A stretch of 64,000 nt of DNA from Streptomyces sp. NBC_01296 (GTDB lineage Bacteria; Actinomycetota; Actinomycetes; Streptomycetales; Streptomycetaceae). The notes beneath the pieces are model-generated. The model saw only the letters and a list, made by a program, of their open reading frames with translations. It was not told where the DNA came from and searched no databases. Positions within the stretch are counted from its first letter, which is position 1; each line of letters opens with the position of its first letter. Below, in pieces: positions 50,886 through 58,457 of this stretch. A program made the position numbers and the translations under genes. The stretch lies in NCBI RefSeq assembly GCF_035984415.1, contig NZ_CP130720.1, positions 7,254,001 to 7,318,000 of the forward strand, read 5' to 3'.

Positions 50886-53591
50886 ATGCGCACACCCCGC
50901 AGACCACCGGAAGCAGCGGCGCCGCAGCTGCCCGCGCCCCCGGCGCGCGGCCGCCGGGCCCATGCCGGACCGCCCGCCGAGGAACCGGCGGCGCGGCAGG
51001 ACCGGCAGACCGGTCGTCCCGGCCCGGGCGCTGCGGCCGACGGCGGGTCCCGCCGGCTGCGGCTGCGCCCCGCCACCGTCCGCGCGAAGATCGTGTCGCT
51101 CCTGATGGTCCCCGTCGTCTCACTGCTCGCCCTCTGGGGCTTCGCGACCGTCAGCACCGCCCAGGACATCGCCCGGCTCACCCGGGTCCAGCGGGTCGAC
51201 GAGCAGATACGCACCCCCGTCGCGGCCGCCGTCACCGAGCTCCAGGCCGAGCGGCGCGCTGCCGTCCGCTACCTGGCCGACCCCGCCGCCGACCAGGGCG
51301 CCGCCCTGGAACAGCAGTCGCGGCGCACCGACGCCGCGGTCGCGCGGCTGCGGCTCGGCGACCGGCACACGGTGGCCGAGTCCGGCGACTACCGCACCGA
51401 AGTCGTCGTCCGGGTCGGGGCCTTCGTGGCCGCGGCGGAGGGACTCGGCTCCACCCGCAAGGACGTCGCGGACCGCCGTGCGACCCCGGACGCGGCGTAC
51501 GAGACGTACACCCGCGTGGTCGACAGCGCCCTCTCCGTCGACGGCTCCCTCTCCGGCGGCCGGAATGCCGAACTCGGCCCCGATGCCCGCGTCCTGCTCG
51601 AATTCGCCCGCGCCGGGGAACTCCTGTCCCGTGAGGACGCACTGATCGCCGCGCCCGGCCCGCGCACCGCCGAAACGCTTCGGCGTCTCACCGGCGTCAT
51701 CGAGACCCGCCGCGCCCTCACCGCGAGCTCCGCCGACGACCTGCCCGCCGCCCAGCAGGCCGCCTGGCAGTCGGTGACCAAGAGCGCCGCCCACGCCGAG
51801 CTGACCGCCGCCGAGGACCGGCTGGTCGCCGCGGGGCCGGCCACGGGCGCGACCACCGGGTCGGCCAAGGACGCGGCCACTGCGTCGGCCAAGGACGCGG
51901 CCACCGGCTCGGCCAAGGACGCGGCCCGCGGTGTGCCGGCCGGCTGGGACGCCGCGTACACGAGCATCAGCACTTCCATGCGCGAGATCGGGACCGCCGC
52001 GCACGCCGCAGCCGCCGACCGCACCGACCCCCTCGCCCAGGCCGGGCTCAGCCCCGCCGGAGCCGCCGTACTGCTGGGCCTCGCCGCCGTCGCCGCCTCC
52101 CTCGTCATCTCCGTGCGCATCGGCCGCGCCCTCGTCGTGGAACTCGTCTCGCTGCGCAACACCGCCCTGGAGATCGCCCACCGCAAGCTCCCGCACGCCA
52201 TGGACCGGCTGCGGGCCGGCCAGGACCTCGACGTCGACGCCGAGGCCCCGCCCGGGCCGCCCGCCGACGACGAGATCACCCAGGTCGGCGAGGCGCTGGC
52301 CACCGTCCACCGGGCGGCCCTCAGCGCAGCCGTCGAGCGGGCGGAGCTCGCCAGCGGGGTGAGCGGCGTCTTCGTCAACCTCGCCCGCCGCAGCCAGGTC
52401 CTGGTGCACAAGCAGCTCACCCTGCTCGACTCGATGGAGCGGCGCGCCGACGACCCCGGCGAACTCGGCGACCTGTTCCGCCTCGACCACCTCACGACGC
52501 GGATGCGCCGGCACGCCGAGAGCCTGATCATCCTGTCGGGCGCCGCTCCCGGCCGCGCCTGGCGCATGCCGGTCCCGCTGACGAACGTCGTACGGGCCGC
52601 CGTCTCCGAGATCGAGGACTACCCGCGCGTCGAGGTCCGCCAGCTGGCGGAGGCCGCCGTGATAGGCGGCGCCGTAGCCGACCTCACGCACCTGCTCGCC
52701 GAACTCATCGAGAACGCCACCCAGTTCTCCCCGCCCCACACCAAGGTCCGCGTCAGCGGGGAGCCCGTCGGCGCCGGATACGTCCTGGAGGTCGAGGACC
52801 GAGGGCTCGGCATGGGCCGCGAGACCCTCCACGAGGCCAACCGGCGCATCGAACAGTCCGAAGCCCTCGACCTGTTCGACAGCGACCGGCTCGGGCTGTT
52901 CGTGGTCAGCCGGCTCTCGGCCCGGCACGGTGTGCGGGTGCACCTGCGCACCTCACCGTACGGGGGCACCACCGCCGTGGTGCTCCTGCCGAACTCCCTG
53001 CTCCAGGGCGCGATCGAGACGGGCTCCGCGCCGGCGGCGGCCCCGGACCGGGACCCGCTCGCCGAGGCCCCGGAGGGACGGGGAGAGCCGGCACCGCAGC
53101 CGCCCGCGATGACCGTCGTACGGGACGACGCCCGCCGCCCGGCGGTACGGGAGGACGGTCGCGGCATCCCGAGCCCGGACCGCAGCCCCATACGGGAGGA
53201 GCCGCGCCCGGCCCCGGTGGCCTCGCTGCGGCCGCGGGGTCCCGGGGGCGCGGCCGCCCGTACGCAGGCCGCACCGGCTCCGGCGGCGGCGCAGGATCCG
53301 GCACCGGCACCGGCACCGGCACCTGCGCCTGCCCCGCGGCTCGCCGCAGGCTCAGCCTCCGTGCCCGAGGCCTCGGTCACCGAACTGCCGCGCCGCGTAC
53401 GCCAGGCCAGCCTGGTCCCGCAGCTGCGCGAGACCCCCGCCCCGAAGGCCCCGGCCGGGGCGCGCCCGGCCGAGGAGCCGCCGGGGCGCAGCCCGGAGCA
53501 GGCCCGGGACCGGATGGCGGCCTACCGGGCCGGCTGGGTCCGCGGGGCCCAGGAGAACTCCGCCCACGCAGGCAGAGAAGGAGAAGTGTGA
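50886..53591 (+). CDS. cvnA: Conservon sensor histidine kinase CvnA
   Basis: 901 residues from ATG 50886 with GAGGAG. A first membrane helix lies at ~60-85 (IVSLLMVPVVSLLALWGF), then a ~300-residue outer sensor region, a second helix near 395 (AAVLLGLAAVAASLVISVRI) and a HAMP-like linker. The kinase part carries the H-box substitute typical of CvnA and the ATP-binding HATPase_c domain (ELIENATQFSPPHTKVRVSG, then VEDRGLGMGRETL and GLFVVSRLSARHGV). A long Pro/Ala-rich tail follows. In the cvn9/rar system CvnA works with CvnB, C and D in a membrane complex resembling eukaryotic G-protein signalling. Confidence 0.88.
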   Translation: MRTPRRPPEAAAPQLPAPPARGRRAHAGPPAEEPAARQDRQTGRPGPGAAADGGSRRLRLRPATVRAKIVSLLMVPVVSLLALWGFATVSTAQDIARLTRVQRVDEQIRTPVAAAVTELQAERRAAVRYLADPAADQGAALEQQSRRTDAAVARLRLGDRHTVAESGDYRTEVVVRVGAFVAAAEGLGSTRKDVADRRATPDAAYETYTRVVDSALSVDGSLSGGRNAELGPDARVLLEFARAGELLSREDALIAAPGPRTAETLRRLTGVIETRRALTASSADDLPAAQQAAWQSVTKSAAHAELTAAEDRLVAAGPATGATTGSAKDAATASAKDAATGSAKDAARGVPAGWDAAYTSISTSMREIGTAAHAAAADRTDPLAQAGLSPAGAAVLLGLAAVAASLVISVRIGRALVVELVSLRNTALEIAHRKLPHAMDRLRAGQDLDVDAEAPPGPPADDEITQVGEALATVHRAALSAAVERAELASGVSGVFVNLARRSQVLVHKQLTLLDSMERRADDPGELGDLFRLDHLTTRMRRHAESLIILSGAAPGRAWRMPVPLTNVVRAAVSEIEDYPRVEVRQLAEAAVIGGAVADLTHLLAELIENATQFSPPHTKVRVSGEPVGAGYVLEVEDRGLGMGRETLHEANRRIEQSEALDLFDSDRLGLFVVSRLSARHGVRVHLRTSPYGGTTAVVLLPNSLLQGAIETGSAPAAAPDRDPLAEAPEGRGEPAPQPPAMTVVRDDARRPAVREDGRGIPSPDRSPIREEPRPAPVASLRPRGPGGAAARTQAAPAPAAAQDPAPAPAPAPAPAPRLAAGSASVPEASVTELPRRVRQASLVPQLRETPAPKAPAGARPAEEPPGRSPEQARDRMAAYRAGWVRGAQENSAHAGREGEV

Positions 53592-54034
53592 TGATCGAGC
53601 ACCAGAGATTCGATCTCGACGGCGTCCGCAGGTCCGGCGAACTGGACTGGCTGCTGGACGACCTGGTGGTCCGGGTCCGCGAGGTCCGGCATGCCGTGGT
53701 CCTGTCCAATGACGGCCTGGCGGTGGGCGCGTCCAGCGCGCTCAGCCGGGAGGACGCGGAGCACCTGGCCGCCGTGGCCTCCGGATTCCACAGTCTGGCG
53801 AAGGGCGCGGGCCGGCATTTCCACGTCGGGGGCGTACGCCAGACGATGGTGGAGATGGACGAGGGGTTCCTGTTCGTCGCGGCAGCAGGGGACGGCTCCT
53901 GCCTTGCCGTCCTCAGCGCGGCGAGCGCCGACATCGGGCTGATCGCCTACGAGATGGCCCGGCTCGTGAAGCGGGTCGGGGAGCACCTGTACACCCCGCC
54001 CCGGTTCGCGGCGCGGCCGCCGGCCGCAGGCTGA
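53591..54034 (+). CDS. cvnB: Conservon roadblock/LC7 protein CvnB
   Basis: 147 residues; its ATG overlaps the cvnA stop (TGATG), indicating translational coupling. The roadblock/LC7 fold is clear: ELDWLLDDLVVRVREVRHAV, VLSNDGLAVGASSALSREDA, then MEMDEGFLFVAAAGDGSCLA. Roadblock proteins regulate small GTPases, here presumably CvnD. The homologous gene at 55677 is a paralogue outside the cvn set. Confidence 0.9.
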   Translation: MIEHQRFDLDGVRRSGELDWLLDDLVVRVREVRHAVVLSNDGLAVGASSALSREDAEHLAAVASGFHSLAKGAGRHFHVGGVRQTMVEMDEGFLFVAAAGDGSCLAVLSAASADIGLIAYEMARLVKRVGEHLYTPPRFAARPPAAG

Positions 54035-54051
54035 GAGCGGCGGTCCGGTAC

Positions 54052-54441
54052 ATGAACGGCCAGTGGTACGACGCCGACGCGGGCCCGCTCGTCCGTCCGT
54101 ACGCCATGACCGGCGGGCGTACGAAGCCGGGTCCGCACGGGGTCCGGTTCGACTTGATCGCGCTGGTCGTCATGGACAACGAGGGCGCTGCGGGCAGGGA
54201 CGCGGCGGCCGAGTCGCTGCTGGGCCCCGAACACCGGGCACTGCTCGGGCTCTGCCGGTCCGAGACCCAGTCGGTGGCGGAACTCGCCGCGGACGCGGAC
54301 CTGCCCGTGGGCGTGGTGCGGGTGCTGCTCGGGGACCTGCTGGAGGGCGGGCACGTCAAGGTCAGTCGGCCGGTGCCGCCCGCCCTGCTGCCGGACGAGC
54401 GGATTCTGCGTGAAGTCATCGAGGGATTGCGAGCGCTGTGA
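54052..54441 (+). CDS. cvnC: Conservon DUF742 protein CvnC
   Basis: 129 residues with the DUF742 layout: LVRPYAMTGGRTKPG at the start, EHRALLGLCRSETQSVAELA then DADLPVGVVRVLLGDLLEGG, a winged-helix-like segment. It lies 17 bp after cvnB and overlaps cvnD (TGATG). Its role is as an adaptor in the CvnA-D complex in characterised conservons. Confidence 0.9.
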   Translation: MNGQWYDADAGPLVRPYAMTGGRTKPGPHGVRFDLIALVVMDNEGAAGRDAAAESLLGPEHRALLGLCRSETQSVAELAADADLPVGVVRVLLGDLLEGGHVKVSRPVPPALLPDERILREVIEGLRAL

Positions 54442-55106
54442 TGGGACAACACCACGACGGACCCGGCGGACCGGCCCCGGTGCCCGAACCGGACCTGGAT
54501 CCGGAGGCCGACGCGGAACTGGCCGCGCTCGCGCTGAAGATACTCGTGGCGGGCGGGTTCGGGGTCGGCAAGACCACGCTGGTCGGCGCGGTCAGCGAGA
54601 TCAGGCCGCTGCGGACGGAGGAACTGCTCAGCGAGGCGGGCGAACTGGTCGACGACACGGGCGGGGTCGCCCAGAAGACGACCACGACCGTGGCCATGGA
54701 CTTCGGGCGGATCACCATCCGCTCCGGGTTGTCGCTCTACCTGTTCGGGACGCCGGGGCAGGACCGGTTCTGGTTCCTGTGGGACGAGTTGTCGCAGGGC
54801 GCCCTGGGTGCCGTGGTGCTGGCGGACACCCGCCGGCTGGAGGACTGCTTTCCTGCGGTGGACTACTTCGAGCACCGGCGCATTCCGTTCGTGGTGGCCG
54901 TCAACTGCTTCACGGACGCGCGGCGGTACGGGGCGCACGAGGTCTCGCGGGCACTGGACCTGGAGTCGGGAACGCCGGTGGTGCTGTGCGATGCGCGGGA
55001 CAAGGACTCGGGGAAGGAAGTGCTGATCAGGCTCGTCGAGTACGCCGGGCGGGTGCACACCGCCCGGCTGCTCGAATCGGTGGAGCCGCAGGCCGATTCC
55101 GTGTGA
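54441..55106 (+). CDS. cvnD: Conservon GTP-binding protein CvnD
   Basis: 221 residues. Guanine-nucleotide motifs of the MglA/ATP_bind_1-like small GTPase group are present: P-loop GGFGVGKTTLVGAVS (~38-52), the G3-like stretch LFGTPGQDRFWFLWDE and the G4-like NCFTDARRY. The start is coupled to the cvnC stop. In the rar/cvn9 system the protein is a GTPase that signals morphological or antibiotic decisions. Final position in the operon; the converging PPOX gene ends 34 bp on. Confidence 0.9.
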   Translation: MGQHHDGPGGPAPVPEPDLDPEADAELAALALKILVAGGFGVGKTTLVGAVSEIRPLRTEELLSEAGELVDDTGGVAQKTTTTVAMDFGRITIRSGLSLYLFGTPGQDRFWFLWDELSQGALGAVVLADTRRLEDCFPAVDYFEHRRIPFVVAVNCFTDARRYGAHEVSRALDLESGTPVVLCDARDKDSGKEVLIRLVEYAGRVHTARLLESVEPQADSV

Positions 55107-55139
55107 GGCGGGCCTGCGGCGGGTGGGGCGGCGCTCGCC

Positions 55140-55568
55140 TCAGTGGGTCACGCCGGCAACGGAGATCACCTTGTCGATGGTGACGCGGACGAGGAGTTCG
55201 CCGGGGACGGCGTTGCGGCGGCCGAAGGCCTCGGCGCTCTCCTCGCCCATGTAGCGGGCGCTGATCCGCGTCGCCCAGGGGAGCATCTCCTCCAGGTCCT
55301 CGCTGATTTCGGCGCGCCCCTGGAGGACTACGTAGGAGAACGGCGGACGGTCGTCGTCCACGCAGAGCACGACCCGTCCGTCGCGGAGCAGGTTGCGGCC
55401 CTTGACCGTGCCCTTGCCGGTGTTGAACACGAAGGAATCGCCGTCGAGAACGAACCAGATGGGTGCGATGTGCGGACTGCCGTCCTCGCGGACGGTGGAC
55501 AGCTTGCCGGTGCGGGTCCCGTACGAGACGAATGCCCGCCATTCCTCTTGAGTCATCTTCTTCGCCAT
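55140..55568 (-). CDS. PPOX-class F420-dependent oxidoreductase/biliverdin reductase-like
   Basis: 142 residues from ATG 55568 with AAGGAGGATG. The split-barrel flavin/deazaflavin-binding fold is seen in KLSTVREDGSPHIAPIWFVL, then SFVFNTGKGTVKGRNLLRDG and VVLCVDDDRPPFSYVVLQGR. The TGKGTVKGRNLLRD stretch matches the F420-phosphate contact of actinobacterial FDORs. Substrate unknown. It is divergent from a roadblock gene across ~110 bp. Confidence 0.85.
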   Translation of the reverse strand: MAKKMTQEEWRAFVSYGTRTGKLSTVREDGSPHIAPIWFVLDGDSFVFNTGKGTVKGRNLLRDGRVVLCVDDDRPPFSYVVLQGRAEISEDLEEMLPWATRISARYMGEESAEAFGRRNAVPGELLVRVTIDKVISVAGVTH

Positions 55569-55676
55569 GGGCACATCCTCCTTGCCCGAAAGGCGCTGGT
55601 GGGGAAGGCTGGCGTGCACTTACCACGAGGGGTGGGGCGCGGCCATGCCGGCGGCGTCGACGGGGAGGGGCTCGAA

Positions 55677-56075
55677 ATGGCACTGGACAAGCAGCTGGAC
55701 TGGCTGCTCGACGACCTGACGCGCAGGGTCCAGCAGGTCAGGCATGCGGTGGTGCTGTCCAACGACGGCCTGGTGACGGGCGCGAGCGCGGGGCTGGCGC
55801 GGGAGGACGCGGAACACCTGGCCGCGGTGGCGGCGGGGCTGCAGAGCCTGGCGAAGGGGTCGGGCCGGCACTTCCGGGCCGGCGAGGTACGGCAGACGAT
55901 GGTCGAGTACGACGACGGCGTCCTGTTCGTCATGGCGGCGGGCGCGGGGAGTTCGCTGTGCGTGCTCAGCGCCGCCGAGGCCGACATCGGTCAGGTCGCG
56001 TACGAGATGACGCTGCTGGTCAACCGGGTGGGAGAGCACCTGGGAGTGGCGGAGCGGCGGATCACCGGGGGCTGA
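55677..56075 (+). CDS. Roadblock/LC7 domain protein (extra CvnB paralogue)
   Basis: 132 residues from ATG 55677 with GGGGAGGGG. It is clearly a paralogue of CvnB at 53591: QLDWLLDDLTRRVQQVRHAV, VLSNDGLVTGASAGLAREDA, VEYDDGVLFVMAAGAGSSLC. No kinase, DUF742 or GTPase gene follows it. It could compete with CvnB for CvnD or act with another conservon (inference). Confidence 0.88.
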   Translation: MALDKQLDWLLDDLTRRVQQVRHAVVLSNDGLVTGASAGLAREDAEHLAAVAAGLQSLAKGSGRHFRAGEVRQTMVEYDDGVLFVMAAGAGSSLCVLSAAEADIGQVAYEMTLLVNRVGEHLGVAERRITGG

Positions 56076-56077
56076 TG

Positions 56078-56132
56078 CCTCCCGGGCCTCCCGGGCCTCC
56101 CGGGCCTCCCGGGCTTCCCGGAGTTATCCACA
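56078..56132. repeat. Tandem 9-bp repeats ending in a DnaA-box-like sequence
   Basis: CCTCCCGGG occurs four times in a row (56078-56113), with a fifth degenerate copy to 56122, directly after the roadblock stop. TTATCCACA, the classic DnaA-box sequence, follows at 56124-56132. A single box outside an origin is not evidence of replication. Confidence 0.5.
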
Positions 56133-56205
56133 GGCCTCGCGGGGTGTCGTAGCGCTGAGTTACGGTCTTCACACAGGGTAATCATCACTCGTGGGGGAGG
56201 CCGTC

Positions 56206-57078
56206 ATGAAGGTCGCGACGAAGTCGGGGCGCGTGCTGCCGGATGCAGGGGCGCCGGCCCTGCCGGAAGTACGGGCGTACGGGCCGGCGGTGGTACGGGC
56301 GGACCCGCTGCCGGACACAGGGGTGGGCGGTGCCCGGGCCGCCGGGGAACTGGGGCTGACCCGGACCGAGTTCGCCCGGGCCGTGCAGCTGGGCATCGTG
56401 CGCGCAGGACCGCCGGCGCCGGGGGGCGGAGCCGCGCGCTACACGCGGGCGGAGCTGGACCGGATCCGGTCGGCGGACGGGTTCCCGGGCGCGCTGCGCG
56501 AGCGGGTCGAGACCGTGACCGGAGCCGAGGCCGCGGGCGGGGTGCTGGGGATCAGCCCCGGCCGGTTCACCCGGCTCGCGCGCTGCGGGCACATCACCCC
56601 CGTCGGCTACCGGATCAACCGCTACCGGATGGTGGTGTGGCTCTATCTGGCGGCGGAGCTGCGGGAGTTCGCCGCCCGGGAAGCGGGGATGCTGCGCGGG
56701 AGCGCGCCCCCGGCGGACCGGGAGCTGATGGGGGCCAAGGCGGATCTGCGGCCGCGGAAGTGGCGGGGGCGGCATGTGGGGTTGCTGCTGAGACGAACCG
56801 CCGACCCCTGGGAGCGTGCTGCGGTCCTGGCCTCCCTGCTCCCGGAGGACGAGCTGCGGGAGGTCGTGCCGGATCAGGCGGAGCGGATCGTGCTCGCCGC
56901 GCTCGCCCCGCCCCCGCCGTACGGGCACCCGCAGATCCCCGCCGCGGCGGCCGTGGCGCTCCGGCTGTTACGGGCGGAGCCGCCGGACGAGATCCACTGG
57001 TACCGCACCAGCCTGGACTTCGCGCTGACCGGGGCGCGCGGTCAGTCGAAGTCGACGGGGGAAAGGGGGCCGACGTAG
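56206..57078 (+). CDS. DUF6397-type protein with a TTA leucine codon
   Basis: 290 residues from ATG 56206 with a GGGGGAGG site. It is soluble and has two helix-turn-helix-like segments: AGELGLTRTEFARAVQLGIV (~50-70) and GVLGISPGRFTRLARCGHIT (~115-134), which look like MerR/excisionase-type winged helices. Function unknown. Codon 255 is TTA (56968-56970), the rarest codon in Streptomyces, so translation probably depends on the bldA tRNA and is developmentally controlled. A C-terminal tail ends just before the YchJ gene, which overlaps its last codons from the opposite strand. Confidence 0.75.
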   Translation: MKVATKSGRVLPDAGAPALPEVRAYGPAVVRADPLPDTGVGGARAAGELGLTRTEFARAVQLGIVRAGPPAPGGGAARYTRAELDRIRSADGFPGALRERVETVTGAEAAGGVLGISPGRFTRLARCGHITPVGYRINRYRMVVWLYLAAELREFAAREAGMLRGSAPPADRELMGAKADLRPRKWRGRHVGLLLRRTADPWERAAVLASLLPEDELREVVPDQAERIVLAALAPPPPYGHPQIPAAAAVALRLLRAEPPDEIHWYRTSLDFALTGARGQSKSTGERGPT

Positions 57079-57443
57079 ACCCAGGCCCCGGCCTCGCGTG
57101 CGAAAGCGCTGTGCTCGTGCAGGGAACCGGCGTGCCGGCCCTCGCGGTAGTACGCCCGGAACTCCACCGAACCCTCCGTCTCGAACATCCCACCGCGCTC
57201 GGCGGCGAGGATCTCGAGGCGCTCCCAGCGTTGGTCGGGATCCAGATCGAGGCCGGCGGGCCGGGTGCTCGAGTGCCAGGAGCGCAGCAGATAGGCGGTG
57301 TCGCCGACGGCGAACGCAGTGAAGCGGGAGCGCATCAGCAGCTCGGCGGTGGGCGCCTGCTGCGCACCGGAGTGGAAGCGGCCGCAGCACTCCGGGTAGG
57401 CGGCGGGCAGCCCGCAGGGGCAGGGGAGGGCCGGGGTGGGCAT
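57042..57443 (-). CDS. YchJ/UPF0225 family protein
   Basis: 133 residues from ATG 57443. The N-terminal zinc knuckle CPCGLPAAYPECCGRFH is the SEC-C-like motif of the family, followed by the NTF2-like YchJ domain (AELLMRSRFTAFAVGDTAYL, then SWHSSTRP, VEFRAYYRE). The biochemical function is not established; a nucleic-acid or ligand-binding role is suggested for the family. It overlaps the converging DUF6397 3' end by 37 bp and lies ~30 bp downstream of the TesB gene. Confidence 0.85.
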   Translation of the reverse strand: MPTPALPCPCGLPAAYPECCGRFHSGAQQAPTAELLMRSRFTAFAVGDTAYLLRSWHSSTRPAGLDLDPDQRWERLEILAAERGGMFETEGSVEFRAYYREGRHAGSLHEHSAFAREAGAWVYVGPLSPVDFD

Positions 57444-57475
57444 GGGTGGGCTCAGCTCTTCGTGGACGGGGCGGA

Positions 57476-58378
57476 CTACTGGGGGGACACGGGCGGCTTG
57501 GCCGCGTTCTCGGCGTACGGGCGGAAGAGGCCTTCCTGGACCACGGAGACCAGCAGCCTGCCCTCCAGGTCGTAGATGCGGCCACGGGCAAGGCCCCGGC
57601 CGCCGTGCGCGATCGGCGACTCCTGGTCGTACAGGAACCACTCGTCCGCGCGGAACGGCCGGTGGAACCACATGGCATGGTCCAGCGAGGCCATGTCGAA
57701 CCCGCGCATGCCCCACAGGGGTTCCACGGGGATGCGCACGGCGTCGAGGAGGGTCATGTCGCTGGCGTAGGTGAGGGCGCAGGTGTGCACCAGCGGGTCG
57801 TCGCCCAGCGGGCCGACGGCGCGCATCCACACCGCGCTGCGCGGATCGGCGTCCTTGAGCTCCTCGGGAGTCCAGCGGAGCCGGTCCGTGTACCGGATGT
57901 CGAACGGCTGGCGGCGGGCCATCCGCTCCAGCGCCTCGGGCAGCGCACCCAAGTGCTCGCGGATCTCGTCCGCGACCTTCGGGAGCGTGTCCGGGTGGGG
58001 GAAGTCGAGGCGGGGAGGCAGCTGGTGCTCGATGCTGCCCTCCTCCGGATGATGGAAGGAGGCGGTGAGGTTGAAGATCGTCTTGCCCTGCTGGACCGCG
58101 GTGACGCGGCGCGTGGTGAAGGACCGCCCGTCGCGCACCCGCTCCACCTGGTACACGATCGGCACCCCGGGGATGCCCGGGCGCAGGAAGTACGAGTGCA
58201 GCGAGTGGACCGGGCGGTCGCTCTCGGTGGTGCGGCCGGCGGCCACCAGGGCCTGGCCGGCGACCTGCCCGCCGAAGACCCGCTGGAGGGATTCCTGCGG
58301 GCTGGCGCCGCGGAAGATGTTGACCTCGATCTGCTCCAGGTCGAGCAGATCGACGAGTCTCTCGGCGGGATTCGTCAT
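57476..58378 (-). CDS. tesB: Acyl-CoA thioesterase II
   Basis: 300 residues from ATG 58378 with GGAGAACC. It has the double hot-dog fold of TesB: RVFGGQVAGQALVAAGRT and HSLHSYFLRPG in the first hot dog, FDMASLDHAMWFHRPF with the catalytic Asp, and DEWFLYDQESPIAHGGRGLA in the second. The Asp-Gln-Thr/Ser set of the E. coli enzyme fits. It hydrolyses medium- to long-chain acyl-CoA. Likely co-transcribed with the upstream helicase gene across an 80-bp gap, or independently. Confidence 0.88.
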   Translation of the reverse strand: MTNPAERLVDLLDLEQIEVNIFRGASPQESLQRVFGGQVAGQALVAAGRTTESDRPVHSLHSYFLRPGIPGVPIVYQVERVRDGRSFTTRRVTAVQQGKTIFNLTASFHHPEEGSIEHQLPPRLDFPHPDTLPKVADEIREHLGALPEALERMARRQPFDIRYTDRLRWTPEELKDADPRSAVWMRAVGPLGDDPLVHTCALTYASDMTLLDAVRIPVEPLWGMRGFDMASLDHAMWFHRPFRADEWFLYDQESPIAHGGRGLARGRIYDLEGRLLVSVVQEGLFRPYAENAAKPPVSPQ

Positions 58379-58457
58379 CAGAGGTTCTCCACTGTCGGGT
58401 CCGGCGGTTCCGGCGGGGCCGGCTGCTCGGGCGGGTCGGGTCGCTGGTGCGGGTCGG

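Noticed and set aside
53270..53330. Short GGCACC-type repeats as a possible CRISPR or regulatory array
   Set aside because: They encode the Pro/Ala tail of CvnA and are low-complexity coding sequence.
56124..56132. Replication origin
   Set aside because: Only one DnaA-box-like sequence is present and no dnaA, dnaN or other origin genes are nearby.
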